Positions 56,701 to 64,000 of a DNA stretch of 64,000 nucleotides are shown here, in pieces; position 1 is the stretch's first letter; each line of letters begins with the position of its first letter. The notes below the pieces were generated by a model. That model saw nothing but the letters and a program-made list of their open reading frames with translations, did not search any database and was not told the origin of the DNA. The DNA is from Neptuniibacter sp. 1_MG-2023. GTDB lineage: Bacteria > Pseudomonadota > Gammaproteobacteria > Pseudomonadales > Balneatricaceae. Both the position numbers and the translations under genes were made by a program. The DNA lies in contig NZ_JAUOQR010000001.1 of NCBI RefSeq assembly GCF_030547185.1, forward strand, positions 372,001-436,000. The letters are read 5' to 3'.

Positions 56701-57520
56701 TTTCATCTCCCAAAATCTGTGGAGCTAAGCCTGCTAGCACTTCCGCCGTATGTAGCGCTTTTATCTCTTTATGGCCTTCTCGATTCAGTTTTCCCGCCAT
56801 ATTCATTAAGCAACCCATATCACCACCCAGCAGATAATCGGCTTCAGTCGCTAGAATATTTTCGGCTTTCTCCGCAACAATCTCATTAGAGATATCAGAA
56901 TATTTGACACAAAAGGTTCCACCAAAGCCACAGCATTCAGAGTGACCATTCAGCGGGTTATGCTCTAACCCTTTAACATTAGCCAACATCTTTCGAGGCT
57001 GCTCATAAACATGAAGCGCTCGATAACCTGAGCAGCTATCGTGGTACGTGTACGACCCTTCAAGCTCAATACCGCTGGACTCAAATTCACAAACATCCAC
57101 TAAAAATGAAAGCAGTTCATGGGTTATATCCGCCAAATGCTGTGCTCGCGCAAGCCATTCAGGTTGATCTTTAAAAACCTCAATAAAATTCTTTTTGATC
57201 ATTGCAGCACATGAGCCTGAAGGCACAACAACGTAATCAAAATTCTCAAACTGTTTAATCGTCTGATAGGCTATCTGACGTGTTCCCTCATCATCACCAG
57301 AATTAAAAGCTGGCTGACCACAACATGACTGCTGCTCCGGAACCTCAACGGTACATCCTGCCTCCTCCAGTAATTTTAGAGAAGCAAAACCTACCGATGG
57401 TCGCATAGTGTTGACTAAGCAGGTGACAAATAAACCTACTTTCTTTTCAGATATATTCAGGCATTTAATCGTATTGGATTTTGCGCCCTTAACATCGGCA
57501 TTAATAATTTCTTGAGACAT
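56687..57520 (-). CDS. lutA: Lactate utilization protein A
   Basis: A 277-residue protein with two CCG-type iron-sulfur domains (SCCGQPAFNSGDDEG and SECCGFGGTFCVKYSD) plus VTCLVNTMRPSVGF at the start, the pattern of LutA/GlcF-type heterodisulphide-reductase-like subunits. It opens the operon after a 301-base upstream region that holds a FadR-type operator. Confidence 0.93.
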   Translation of the reverse strand: MSQEIINADVKGAKSNTIKCLNISEKKVGLFVTCLVNTMRPSVGFASLKLLEEAGCTVEVPEQQSCCGQPAFNSGDDEGTRQIAYQTIKQFENFDYVVVPSGSCAAMIKKNFIEVFKDQPEWLARAQHLADITHELLSFLVDVCEFESSGIELEGSYTYHDSCSGYRALHVYEQPRKMLANVKGLEHNPLNGHSECCGFGGTFCVKYSDISNEIVAEKAENILATEADYLLGGDMGCLMNMAGKLNREGHKEIKALHTAEVLAGLAPQILGDENASK

Positions 57521-57721
57521 TTACCCGCCCTTGTCAATGAAGGTGACGTTCTTTTTATTGTTATACGAATCAACCAATAAGCAGTTTCAGGCAATGCTTG
57601 GCTAATCCACTAATCGGACCAACGTTTCGGGATAAATTATCATCGAATACAGGCCACCATTAAAACTTATGCAAGACACACTAAACCCTATTTCAAAGCA
57701 AAAATAGGCAGACACGCCAAC

Positions 57722-57732
57722 TGGTCTGACCA
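57722..57732. promoter_or_regulatory. FadR/LutR-type operator upstream of lutA
   Basis: TGGTC-T-GACCA, an 11-base palindrome matching the FadR-subfamily pattern TNGTNNNACNA and the TGGTC/GACCA half sites of LldR and LutR. It lies about 200 bases before lutA and about 90 bases after lutR. The rest of 57521-57821 shows no gene; a 70-residue frame there is not supported. Confidence 0.6.
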
Positions 57733-57821
57733 AGAAAGTTATGACTGATTGAAGAAAGTATAATGTGAACAAGTATAGGGCAATAAAACAGTACTGAATG
57801 GGAAAAACAGGCACACCTAGA

Positions 57822-58538
57822 TTAACCAGCGCCTTCCAACTGACTGCGTGTGTAGTTGATATGCTCTGTGGCTATTTTTTTTGCAAGCGGCGCATCCCTA
57901 TTCATTAGAGCTTGATAGATCTGTGTATGCTGGGCACCAATGCGATCAGGGTATCGCCCAAATTTTTTCAGTGTGAGATCAAGTACGCCATAAATAGCAT
58001 TAAAATAGCGATCATAAAAAATCTGGCTAAAGGACATTACTAAAACATTATGACTTGCTTCAGCGATCATCATATGGAAACGAAGATCTGCTTTCGCTTT
58101 AGCTAAGGTGGTCACGCCACTAGAACGCGCATGTACAATTTGGTATTCCTGCTCTATTTTTTCTAGCTGCTCATCTGTTGCTCTTAAAGCTGCATAAAAT
58201 GCAGCCTCTCCTTCCAAAGCAGCCCGCATCTCCATCACTTGTAATTGAAACTCCAAGCTATGCCCTAATCCTCCCAACGGCATATCTAAATGAGGTTCAA
58301 GTAAATTGAGACAGACTGATCCTCCACCTGGATAGGTTTTCACCATTCCTTTAAGCTCAAGATCTTGTATTGCCTCTCGAACTGTAGATCTAGAAACTTG
58401 ATAAGTAGAAGCAAGTTCTCGCTGAGAAGTCAGTTTATGCCCGGGGCAAACATCGCCGTATAAGATATCTTGCTGCAGCTTTAGACTTAACTGCTGACTA
58501 AGACCCTTAACATCAGAACCTGCTTTTTTAATAGACAT
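57822..58538 (-). CDS. lutR: FadR-type GntR regulator of lactate use
   Basis: A 238-residue regulator: GntR winged helix (YGDVCPGHKLTSQRELASTYQVSRSTVREAIQDLELKGMVK) and an FCD ligand domain with metal-binding Asp/His residues (DLRFHMMIAEASHN; HTQIYQALMNRDA; ATEHI). It is upstream of lutABC on the same strand, so it very likely senses lactate and controls lutABC through the operator at 57722. No lactate permease gene is present in the window. Confidence 0.85.
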   Translation of the reverse strand: MSIKKAGSDVKGLSQQLSLKLQQDILYGDVCPGHKLTSQRELASTYQVSRSTVREAIQDLELKGMVKTYPGGGSVCLNLLEPHLDMPLGGLGHSLEFQLQVMEMRAALEGEAAFYAALRATDEQLEKIEQEYQIVHARSSGVTTLAKAKADLRFHMMIAEASHNVLVMSFSQIFYDRYFNAIYGVLDLTLKKFGRYPDRIGAQHTQIYQALMNRDAPLAKKIATEHINYTRSQLEGAG

Positions 58539-58765
58539 AATAGATGATACGAATAGCCTTATGGACGACCAGTTATCAGTTTAACACTTCTCTTAATTTT
58601 ATCCTGAACTACTCTTTTTAATCGAATTAATCCGCTGCTTATAAGCTAAGCCTTGAGTTGCTCGCGATAATCAAGGAATAGTAAAGTGTGCACTTTAGGC
58701 CATATTCACGCAAACAGTGTGCGCGTGATCTCAGTGTTTTAGTATATCTAGCACATAATACACAT

Positions 58766-58803
58766 AAAAAAAGAGCAACTCCTTTTCAGAAGCCGCTCTT
58801 TCT
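58766..58803 (-). terminator. Terminator of the SRPBCC gene
   Basis: Minus strand: a 14-bp stem (three G-T pairs) around a GAAA tetraloop (58784-58787 region), then seven T. Confidence 0.88.
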
Positions 58804-58821
58804 AAACCAGAAAACATTTAA

Positions 58822-59316
58822 TTAGTTATAAAGTTTTTCCAGATTTCCTACACCGGCTTTAAGCACACCACGCATCACATCTTCCGCTTCTTTATCTGAT
58901 AGGCCCGCAGCATTAAAGCTTGTTTTCCAAGTCATTACAGAGCCGCCTTTGCCATTTGGCTTAACGGTGATTTGCGCTTCATAATCAGAAACAGGCAATG
59001 GAGAATCGGTGATCGCATAGCGATAAGAGTGATTTACATTATCTTCTTCTAGAAGAATTTCAGTAACTTTACCGCCATCACCTAATGTCAATACACGAGT
59101 ATCACCTGTGCGATCGCTGGCAACAATACCTGGAAGCCAACGGTTCAGGCTATTAAAATCACCCACTAAAGCCCATACACCAGCGGGCTTAACATTAAGG
59201 TTTGCAGTTTCTTCGATATTAATATTACCCGCCGCAAAAGCAGTACTAGACAACATGCCTGATGCTGCAATTAATCCAATTAGAACTTTGCGAGTAACGC
59301 TTTGTTTCTGTTTCAT
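58822..59316 (-). CDS. Exported SRPBCC (START-like) family protein
   Basis: A 164-residue protein with a signal peptide (IGLIAASGMLSSTAFA) followed by a helix-grip fold of polyketide cyclase/START type: WALVGDFNSLNRWLPGIVASD, the GDGGKVTEILLEED strand pair and SVMTWKTSFNAAG before the long C-terminal helix. SRPBCC folds bind hydrophobic ligands in a cavity. Export to the periplasm is unusual for the fold. Ligand unknown. AGGG lies before the ATG; a strong terminator follows. Confidence 0.82.
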   Translation of the reverse strand: MKQKQSVTRKVLIGLIAASGMLSSTAFAAGNINIEETANLNVKPAGVWALVGDFNSLNRWLPGIVASDRTGDTRVLTLGDGGKVTEILLEEDNVNHSYRYAITDSPLPVSDYEAQITVKPNGKGGSVMTWKTSFNAAGLSDKEAEDVMRGVLKAGVGNLEKLYN

Positions 59317-59520
59317 TATCCCTGACCCTTTTAATTTTAATTTTTAGTAAAGCAAAATGAAGTTAATTTAAAGCCTAAAAAATCCAGATAAGCATGAACT
59401 GTATATTCTGGTTTTTAAATCATTCTTGAGGCTTAGTTCCAAAATAGTGTTTTCTGCCCAAAAAGTCACCCTTTGAATCGATTTCCTAAGGTTTAAACAC
59501 AGTGAAACCTAAAGCAGCAC

Positions 59521-59547
59521 TCAAGTATCTACACTTGCAGCCGACAA
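59521..59547 (+). promoter_or_regulatory. Sigma-28 (FliA) promoter
   Basis: TCAAGTAT (59521-59528), 11 bases, GCCGACAA (59540-59547). Against the consensus TAAAGTTT-N11-GCCGATAA this gives 6 of 8 and 7 of 8 matches with exact spacing. The predicted start is near 59556, 76 bases before the small motility gene. The rest of 59317-59520 and 59548-59631 has no gene. Confidence 0.75.
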
Positions 59548-59631
59548 TTTAACTACCTCTCTTTTAAACACAAAGAAGAAATTCGCAGAGGAATAACAAC
59601 CTAATTTCATCATCAAGGCAAAAGGTTAGAA

Positions 59632-59841
59632 ATGGAAATAAATGAGATCAGTAGCAGTGTAGCGGTCGCTAATGAGCATACAGTACCCACTAACCACACA
59701 ATAAAATCGGCTGAGATGGCTAACAACCAAATTGAGAAAACAGGTGAACAAGTGATGCAACTATTAGAAGTCACTGCGCCAGGAAAGTTACGCACCGACC
59801 CTCTAAGCCCATTAGGTTCACTGCTTGATGTCACCGCATAA
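59632..59841 (+). CDS. YjfB-like putative motility protein
   Basis: A 69-residue protein (MEINEISSSVAVANEH, then IKSAEMANNQIEKTGEQVMQLLEVTA). The arrangement, with a short N-terminal segment, a helix and a MLQLL-type stretch, resembles YjfB-family small proteins linked to flagellar genes in many bacteria. AAAGG precedes the ATG. The sigma-28 promoter just upstream supports the motility assignment independently. Confidence 0.65.
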   Translation: MEINEISSSVAVANEHTVPTNHTIKSAEMANNQIEKTGEQVMQLLEVTAPGKLRTDPLSPLGSLLDVTA

Positions 59842-59867
59842 AAGCGGGCGAAAGCTACCTTTTCCGC
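59840..59867 (-). terminator. Weak terminator behind polB
   Basis: Minus strand GCGG...CCGC with an inner AAAG/CTTT stem, followed by four T. It overlaps the last base or two of the plus-strand motility gene. Confidence 0.35.
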
Positions 59868-59875
59868 AAAAAAGA

Positions 59876-62233
59876 TTAAAACAATTTAATTTGCGGTGCG
59901 ACTAAGTCATCAAAATCCTCACCTAAAAACTGCATAATTGCCTCAGCTACCGGCCGAATCTGTTTCTCTAGGTAATGCTGGTAATCCAATGAAGACCTCA
60001 CAAACTCGACTGGTTCTGGGCCATTAACCGTTATTACATATTCGATGTAACTTCCCGAACGATACGGACTTGGCTGATCAAGCTGTTCATATTCGCGCTC
60101 AGCTTTTAAGCCTGCTTGAACGTGGGGCGGTTTATTTTTGACATATTGATCTAGGCGCTGCCTGATCCGTTTTCGATACACAAGCTTTGCATCAACCTCT
60201 CCCTGTTTCAGCTGCTCCACTATATTTTTTAAAAGTGACTTCCACTCCTGCCCTTTAAATACGCGTTCATACAAGTTCTCTTGCAACTCCCTAGCAAGCG
60301 GAGTCCAATCCGTTCGTACATTTTCCAACCCTTTAAAAACCATCCGCTCAGAACCATCAGACAGACGCTTCAATCCCGCATAACGCTTCTTTGAACCTTT
60401 TTCAGAGTGTCTTATGGTCGGCATTAAAAAGCGGCTATAGTGTGTCTCGTACTCTATCTCCAATTGAGTATCTAACTGAAAGCGCTGCTGTAAGTTTTCT
60501 CGCCACCAGCCATTTAAAAATTCAGCTAACAACTCACCTTTTTTATCTGCATTTTCAGTAGAAAAGTCATCGCCTAACCACACAAAGACAGAGTCTGTGT
60601 CGCCATAGATTACTTTGAAACCAAAGTTACCCTCTATGCACTCAGCGGTTTTTGTCAGTATTTCATGTCCTCTCAGTGTAATAGAACTTGATAGCCTTTG
60701 ATCATAAAACCGGCAAACATTTGAACCGAGCACGCCATAAAACGAGTTCATAATTATTTTTATTGCCTGAGAGAGTGCGGCATTTTTCGCCCGTTTAGCC
60801 TGATCTCTAGCGGCCCACAAGGTTTCAATTAACTCAGGGAGAATCGTCTTGCTACGCGAAAAAATAGCATGATTGAAACCGGGTAATAGATCTTCTGGGA
60901 GGCAATCCTCTTTTAGTCCTTCAGCTAAACCATAGGGATCTACTTTAAACGTACGAATAATACTCGGGTATAGGCTTTTAAAGTCCAGAACAAGTACATG
61001 GCTGTATAGTCCTGGGCGGGAATCCATAACATATCCACCTGGTGCACTTAGCCCTGAAACCCCCGATGCGTATTCCGGCGCAACATAACCTTTACGATGA
61101 AGATGGGGTAAATACTGGTTATCAAAAGCGGCCGCTGAACCTCCTACTTTATCTAAAGACAATCCAGTCAAACGGGCTCGCTCAATAAGATAATTGATCA
61201 GATCTGCTTTCTCAAAAATATCCCAAACCAACTTACAATCTTCGAGGTTATAGCGGGCTAAAGCTTCTTTATCATCACGAAAAAGCCGTTGAATTTCATC
61301 CCCTCGAACCTCGACATGGTCAATCAACTTGCCACGATCCAACATCTGACGGGAAACATTTTCTAAGGAGAAGCTTTCAAATTGGTAGGTCGCACCTTTA
61401 AGAGTGTCTATACCATCCAACACCATGCGCCCCGCCATACGGATAAATAACTTCCCTTGACCTGACTCATGTAACTGTATTGGCTGCTTATCGCGGCCTA
61501 AACGTAAAGCGATATGCAATGCATCAGCTCTATTTTTAAGGACCCTAAAATCAAAACCAACAACATTCCAACCTATAAAAATATCCGGATCATATCGTTC
61601 AACTACATCAATAAAAGCGAGTAAAAGTGATTTTTCACTAGGATAGTATTTTATTTCTGCCTTATCTTCCCCTTCCCCCAGCATTAACACTAAGCGAAAG
61701 TCATCTGCATAAAAGGCTGCCGATAATATTTTATCGGCGCGCATAGTGGTTTCTAAGTCGATAGAGAGAATTCGAAAACGAGGGAATACTTCTGCAGGTT
61801 TAAGCTTAAATTGGGAGGCGCATTGCGTAATGGCAACACCACCTTGAATAAACCGCTCCATTAAAAAGCGATCAGTAAGGCGAATATCTTCCTCCATCAT
61901 CACAATGCCTGACAATCGCAAAAGATCCACGATCTGCCGCATGACTTTAAGGCTACGGCAATAGAGGCCGTGCACCCCTTTATAATTAAGGTCAGTTAAT
62001 TCAAGCTTAACTATTCGCCAACCTGAAAAACGCATTAATATGCGTTCGACCTCTTCAACCTGCTCATCTAAGACAAAGAAAATCGTCTCTTGATTGGGAA
62101 CCGTAACAGGAAAAACTTGATCTATTGTGCGAACCCAGTAGGTGAGCACAATCCCTGTAGGACCATCCTGTTGTTGACGCGTTAATATAAATCCCGTTGT
62201 CGATTCCAACGCTAACAAATCTCGATTAGACAT
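59876..62233 (-). CDS. polB: DNA polymerase II
   Basis: A 785-residue family B polymerase, nearly the length of E. coli Pol II (783). The 3'-5' exonuclease motifs are seen (ILSIDLETT; GWNVVGFDFRVLKNR), then polymerase motifs A (LDFKSLYPSIIRTF), B (KIIMNSFYGVLGS) and C (VIYGDTDSVF). It works in SOS-linked repair and replication restart. No LexA box was recognised in the gene upstream region, which adjoins mvaD. Confidence 0.95.
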   Translation of the reverse strand: MSNRDLLALESTTGFILTRQQQDGPTGIVLTYWVRTIDQVFPVTVPNQETIFFVLDEQVEEVERILMRFSGWRIVKLELTDLNYKGVHGLYCRSLKVMRQIVDLLRLSGIVMMEEDIRLTDRFLMERFIQGGVAITQCASQFKLKPAEVFPRFRILSIDLETTMRADKILSAAFYADDFRLVLMLGEGEDKAEIKYYPSEKSLLLAFIDVVERYDPDIFIGWNVVGFDFRVLKNRADALHIALRLGRDKQPIQLHESGQGKLFIRMAGRMVLDGIDTLKGATYQFESFSLENVSRQMLDRGKLIDHVEVRGDEIQRLFRDDKEALARYNLEDCKLVWDIFEKADLINYLIERARLTGLSLDKVGGSAAAFDNQYLPHLHRKGYVAPEYASGVSGLSAPGGYVMDSRPGLYSHVLVLDFKSLYPSIIRTFKVDPYGLAEGLKEDCLPEDLLPGFNHAIFSRSKTILPELIETLWAARDQAKRAKNAALSQAIKIIMNSFYGVLGSNVCRFYDQRLSSSITLRGHEILTKTAECIEGNFGFKVIYGDTDSVFVWLGDDFSTENADKKGELLAEFLNGWWRENLQQRFQLDTQLEIEYETHYSRFLMPTIRHSEKGSKKRYAGLKRLSDGSERMVFKGLENVRTDWTPLARELQENLYERVFKGQEWKSLLKNIVEQLKQGEVDAKLVYRKRIRQRLDQYVKNKPPHVQAGLKAEREYEQLDQPSPYRSGSYIEYVITVNGPEPVEFVRSSLDYQHYLEKQIRPVAEAIMQFLGEDFDDLVAPQIKLF

Positions 62234-62250
62234 CAGGGATCACAGATAAC

Positions 62251-63255
62251 TTATCCAAACGGCGCAACAATATCTACGTCCATTAACTCAGGAAAAGCAT
62301 CTCTTACTTGAGCTTCAGACTCACTATGGTAAATCAACTTTAAGTTGGGACCCGCATCCATAGTTAAGTAAACCTGAACACCCGATGCTCTTAATTCCCA
62401 TAATCTATGCATTGCTGCAACAGACTCGGGCTGCCAATAAAGTAAGGGCGGCCAAGAACCTATCATAGTGGCATGCATAGATAAGGCATTCTGCTCCGCA
62501 GTTTGACCTAATAATTCTAGATCCCGATTCTTAATAGCCTCTTTAATCACCCTCAAATCATTGGTAGCTTGCTGCGGCCATGAGTTATAAAGTGGTGCGG
62601 ATTCAACTGTGCGCTGCATACCTGAACGGGAATCTATTTTTTTCTCGCCGGTTGCAACTTTTAACAGACCAATCCTAAATCCAGGCCATTGTGCAGCTAA
62701 AGGTTCAGCACAACTATCCATACCATCTGTTCGAACACCTAAATGCCACTCAACAAAACCTTGGTAAATGGAACGAGAAGCACTGCCACTCCCCATTCGA
62801 GCAAAAGCTGATAGATGTTCTTTCTTCAACCCAAAACGATAAAAGTCATTTACCGCTAAAGTCAAAGCAGCAAAGCCCGATGCAGATGATGCCAAACCTG
62901 CCGCTGTAGGAATATTATTTACAGTCCTCACAGTAATAGGCTGATCTAGATCTCGCCGAAACAGCTCAATAAACCTAATCACTTTACTGGCAAACTTACT
63001 ATCTAGCTCAAGCAACTCATCGTTTAAATAAACCTGATCCTCTCCTGTGTCAGACTCATTTATTGATGTATGACTGCCCAACTCACCTAAAGAAATAGAC
63101 AAAGATCCATTAATAGGTAGATTAAGCTCTACATCTCGCTTCCCCCAATATTTGCATAACGCAATATTACTAGGTGCAAACGCCTCAGCTTTCAAGCCCG
63201 CCTCGGTTCTTTGAGGTAGGTAATTTGCAATCACATCCTTTTTAGAGATACTCAA
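62251..63255 (-). CDS. mvaD: Diphosphomevalonate decarboxylase
   Basis: A 334-residue GHMP-family enzyme with the diagnostic APSNIALCKYWGKRDVELNLP start, ATP loop (TAAGLASSASGFAAL) and later DAGPNLKLIYH segment. It turns diphosphomevalonate into isopentenyl diphosphate. It starts best at a TTG (63255) with GGAG six bases upstream, overlapping the preceding kinase gene by 14 bases. A mevalonate gene in a gammaproteobacterium is uncommon. Confidence 0.93.
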   Translation of the reverse strand: MSISKKDVIANYLPQRTEAGLKAEAFAPSNIALCKYWGKRDVELNLPINGSLSISLGELGSHTSINESDTGEDQVYLNDELLELDSKFASKVIRFIELFRRDLDQPITVRTVNNIPTAAGLASSASGFAALTLAVNDFYRFGLKKEHLSAFARMGSGSASRSIYQGFVEWHLGVRTDGMDSCAEPLAAQWPGFRIGLLKVATGEKKIDSRSGMQRTVESAPLYNSWPQQATNDLRVIKEAIKNRDLELLGQTAEQNALSMHATMIGSWPPLLYWQPESVAAMHRLWELRASGVQVYLTMDAGPNLKLIYHSESEAQVRDAFPELMDVDIVAPFG

Positions 63256-64000
63256 GACTCACTCCTTGCTCTGATACTGCAACCTCTATCTGCTCATAAG
63301 GCATAGTTAGATCAGTCACCTGCCCTAAAGCTAATACGCAATCACCCAGACCAGAACCTGATATTTTGGCACCTTGTATATCAGCACTGGATCGTAAGCG
63401 ATAAACCATATCTGAAATAACGCGATCAGATACGCCTAACGCATCCATTAAGCCTTGATAATGGTTCATCAGACAGCCAAAATTCTGCCAATCCAGCTCT
63501 ACAACGGCTTTTTCTGCTTTCAATGTCACCTGCCCCATTAGATGATAAATCTGCTGATATATCTCAGGGTTAGCGCTACTTAATTTCTCAACTCTGCGTA
63601 ACACATCTGGGGTTTTTGTCTTATAACCTGCATAGAATAGAGATATTTCAGGACATGCGGGCAGCTTTTTAATTGAACAAGGATTAACACTATAAGCGAC
63701 AATAGAGCCGTATATGCTAGCAACTAAATCCGTACCTGAACCACGTCCATCTTGCACTTTGTGCACGACAGTTAACGCTTTTTCAAATAAGGATTTATTA
63801 TCTACCTTAAGCTCAGCATAGGCGGACAAAACAGCTACAACACCTGCTGTTACCGCCGCCGAAGAGCCCAATCCCACCTTATGGGAAAACTCTGACTCAA
63901 TAGTTAACCGAAAGCCATTTGGCAGTTGACTCGTAAACAATTCAATCGCAGCTAACACAAAAGTTAAATTTGGGTTAGCGGTAAGCTGAGCTAAATTAGA
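63242..64000 (-). CDS. Mevalonate-pathway GHMP kinase, partial
   Basis: The 3' end of a kinase that continues past the right edge of the window; the frame is open to base 64000, so the GTG at 63958 is not the start. Visible are the GHMP ATP loop (KVGLGSSAAVTAGV), the GSGTDLVASIYGSIVAY segment, and KISGSGLGDC near the end. The segment with Asp after GSGT suits phosphomevalonate kinase slightly better than mevalonate kinase, but the N-terminus is missing and the choice is open. It is coupled to mvaD by overlap. Confidence 0.8.
   Translation of the reverse strand, partial: SNLAQLTANPNLTFVLAAIELFTSQLPNGFRLTIESEFSHKVGLGSSAAVTAGVVAVLSAYAELKVDNKSLFEKALTVVHKVQDGRGSGTDLVASIYGSIVAYSVNPCSIKKLPACPEISLFYAGYKTKTPDVLRRVEKLSSANPEIYQQIYHLMGQVTLKAEKAVVELDWQNFGCLMNHYQGLMDALGVSDRVISDMVYRLRSSADIQGAKISGSGLGDCVLALGQVTDLTMPYEQIEVAVSEQGVSLEYL

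Noticed and set aside
57602-57814. 70-residue hydrophobic frame on the minus strand between lutR and lutA
   Set aside because: No ribosome site, overlaps the LutR operator, and the composition looks like random AT-rich translation.

Overview
The window looks like chromosomal DNA of a marine gammaproteobacterium of the Oceanospirillales type (Neptunomonas/Neptuniibacter/Marinomonas-like; inferred from gene content and protein style, no search was run). It has gammaproteobacterial core genes in canonical order (thrS-infC-rpmI-rplT-pheS-pheT-ihfA-merR), moderate GC content, DNA polymerase II, and mevalonate-pathway genes, which are uncommon in Gammaproteobacteria. No phage, insertion sequence, CRISPR array or defence island was seen. 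The window opens inside nrtA and closes inside a GHMP kinase gene.

Region by region: (1) 1-7390, nitrate/nitrite assimilation: nrtABC transporter, then nirBD. The nirB leader carries a sigma-54 promoter and an ANTAR-type antitermination hairpin set, and nirB is fused in frame behind a second FAD/NAD(P)H reductase module. (2) 7400-10340: a double-receiver response regulator, a DUF1285 protein and a methylenetetrahydrofolate reductase-like protein. (3) 10528-15758: a TetR-regulated envelope cassette (RND/MMPL exporter, LolA-like periplasmic protein, outer-membrane barrel), with the same 13-bp palindrome in front of the regulator and in front of the transporter. (4) 15775-28500: mixed genes including a retropepsin, yciH, a dGTPase-like gene, a MocR regulator with repeated sites upstream, a lipoprotein, a cyclophilin, a copper ATPase, a thioesterase, a nitroreductase, queF and an ABC-2 transporter. 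(5) 28738-33602: a PA2817-like gene and a three-gene cassette of PBP-like protein, porin and GGDEF/EAL sensor.

(6) 33775-34826: seven alternating tRNA-Glu and tRNA-Gly genes in two transcription units, each with its own promoter. (7) 34904-45365: a YeeE/TsuA-like transporter, mobA, a response regulator, a methyltransferase, a UbiM-like hydroxylase, a sigma-54-linked PQQ alcohol dehydrogenase of lanthanide type with its cytochrome c, a CobW GTPase and tRNA-Pro. (8) 45380-54261: a FIST protein and the translation/IHF block; infC very probably starts at an AUC codon. (9) 54548-59316: lutABC lactate oxidation with lutR and a FadR-type operator, then an exported START-like protein. (10) 59521-64000: a YjfB-like small motility protein behind a good sigma-28 promoter, polB, mvaD and a mevalonate-pathway kinase.

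Taken together the genes describe a motile marine heterotroph. It assimilates nitrate under nitrogen control, oxidises lactate and alcohols at the membrane and periplasm, uses c-di-GMP signalling, and makes isoprenoids at least partly through mevalonate. The most notable observations are regulatory: the combined sigma-54 and ANTAR leader of nirB, the paired TetR operators of the RND cassette, the sigma-54 site before the PQQ dehydrogenase, the sigma-28 site before the small motility gene, and the AUC start of infC.
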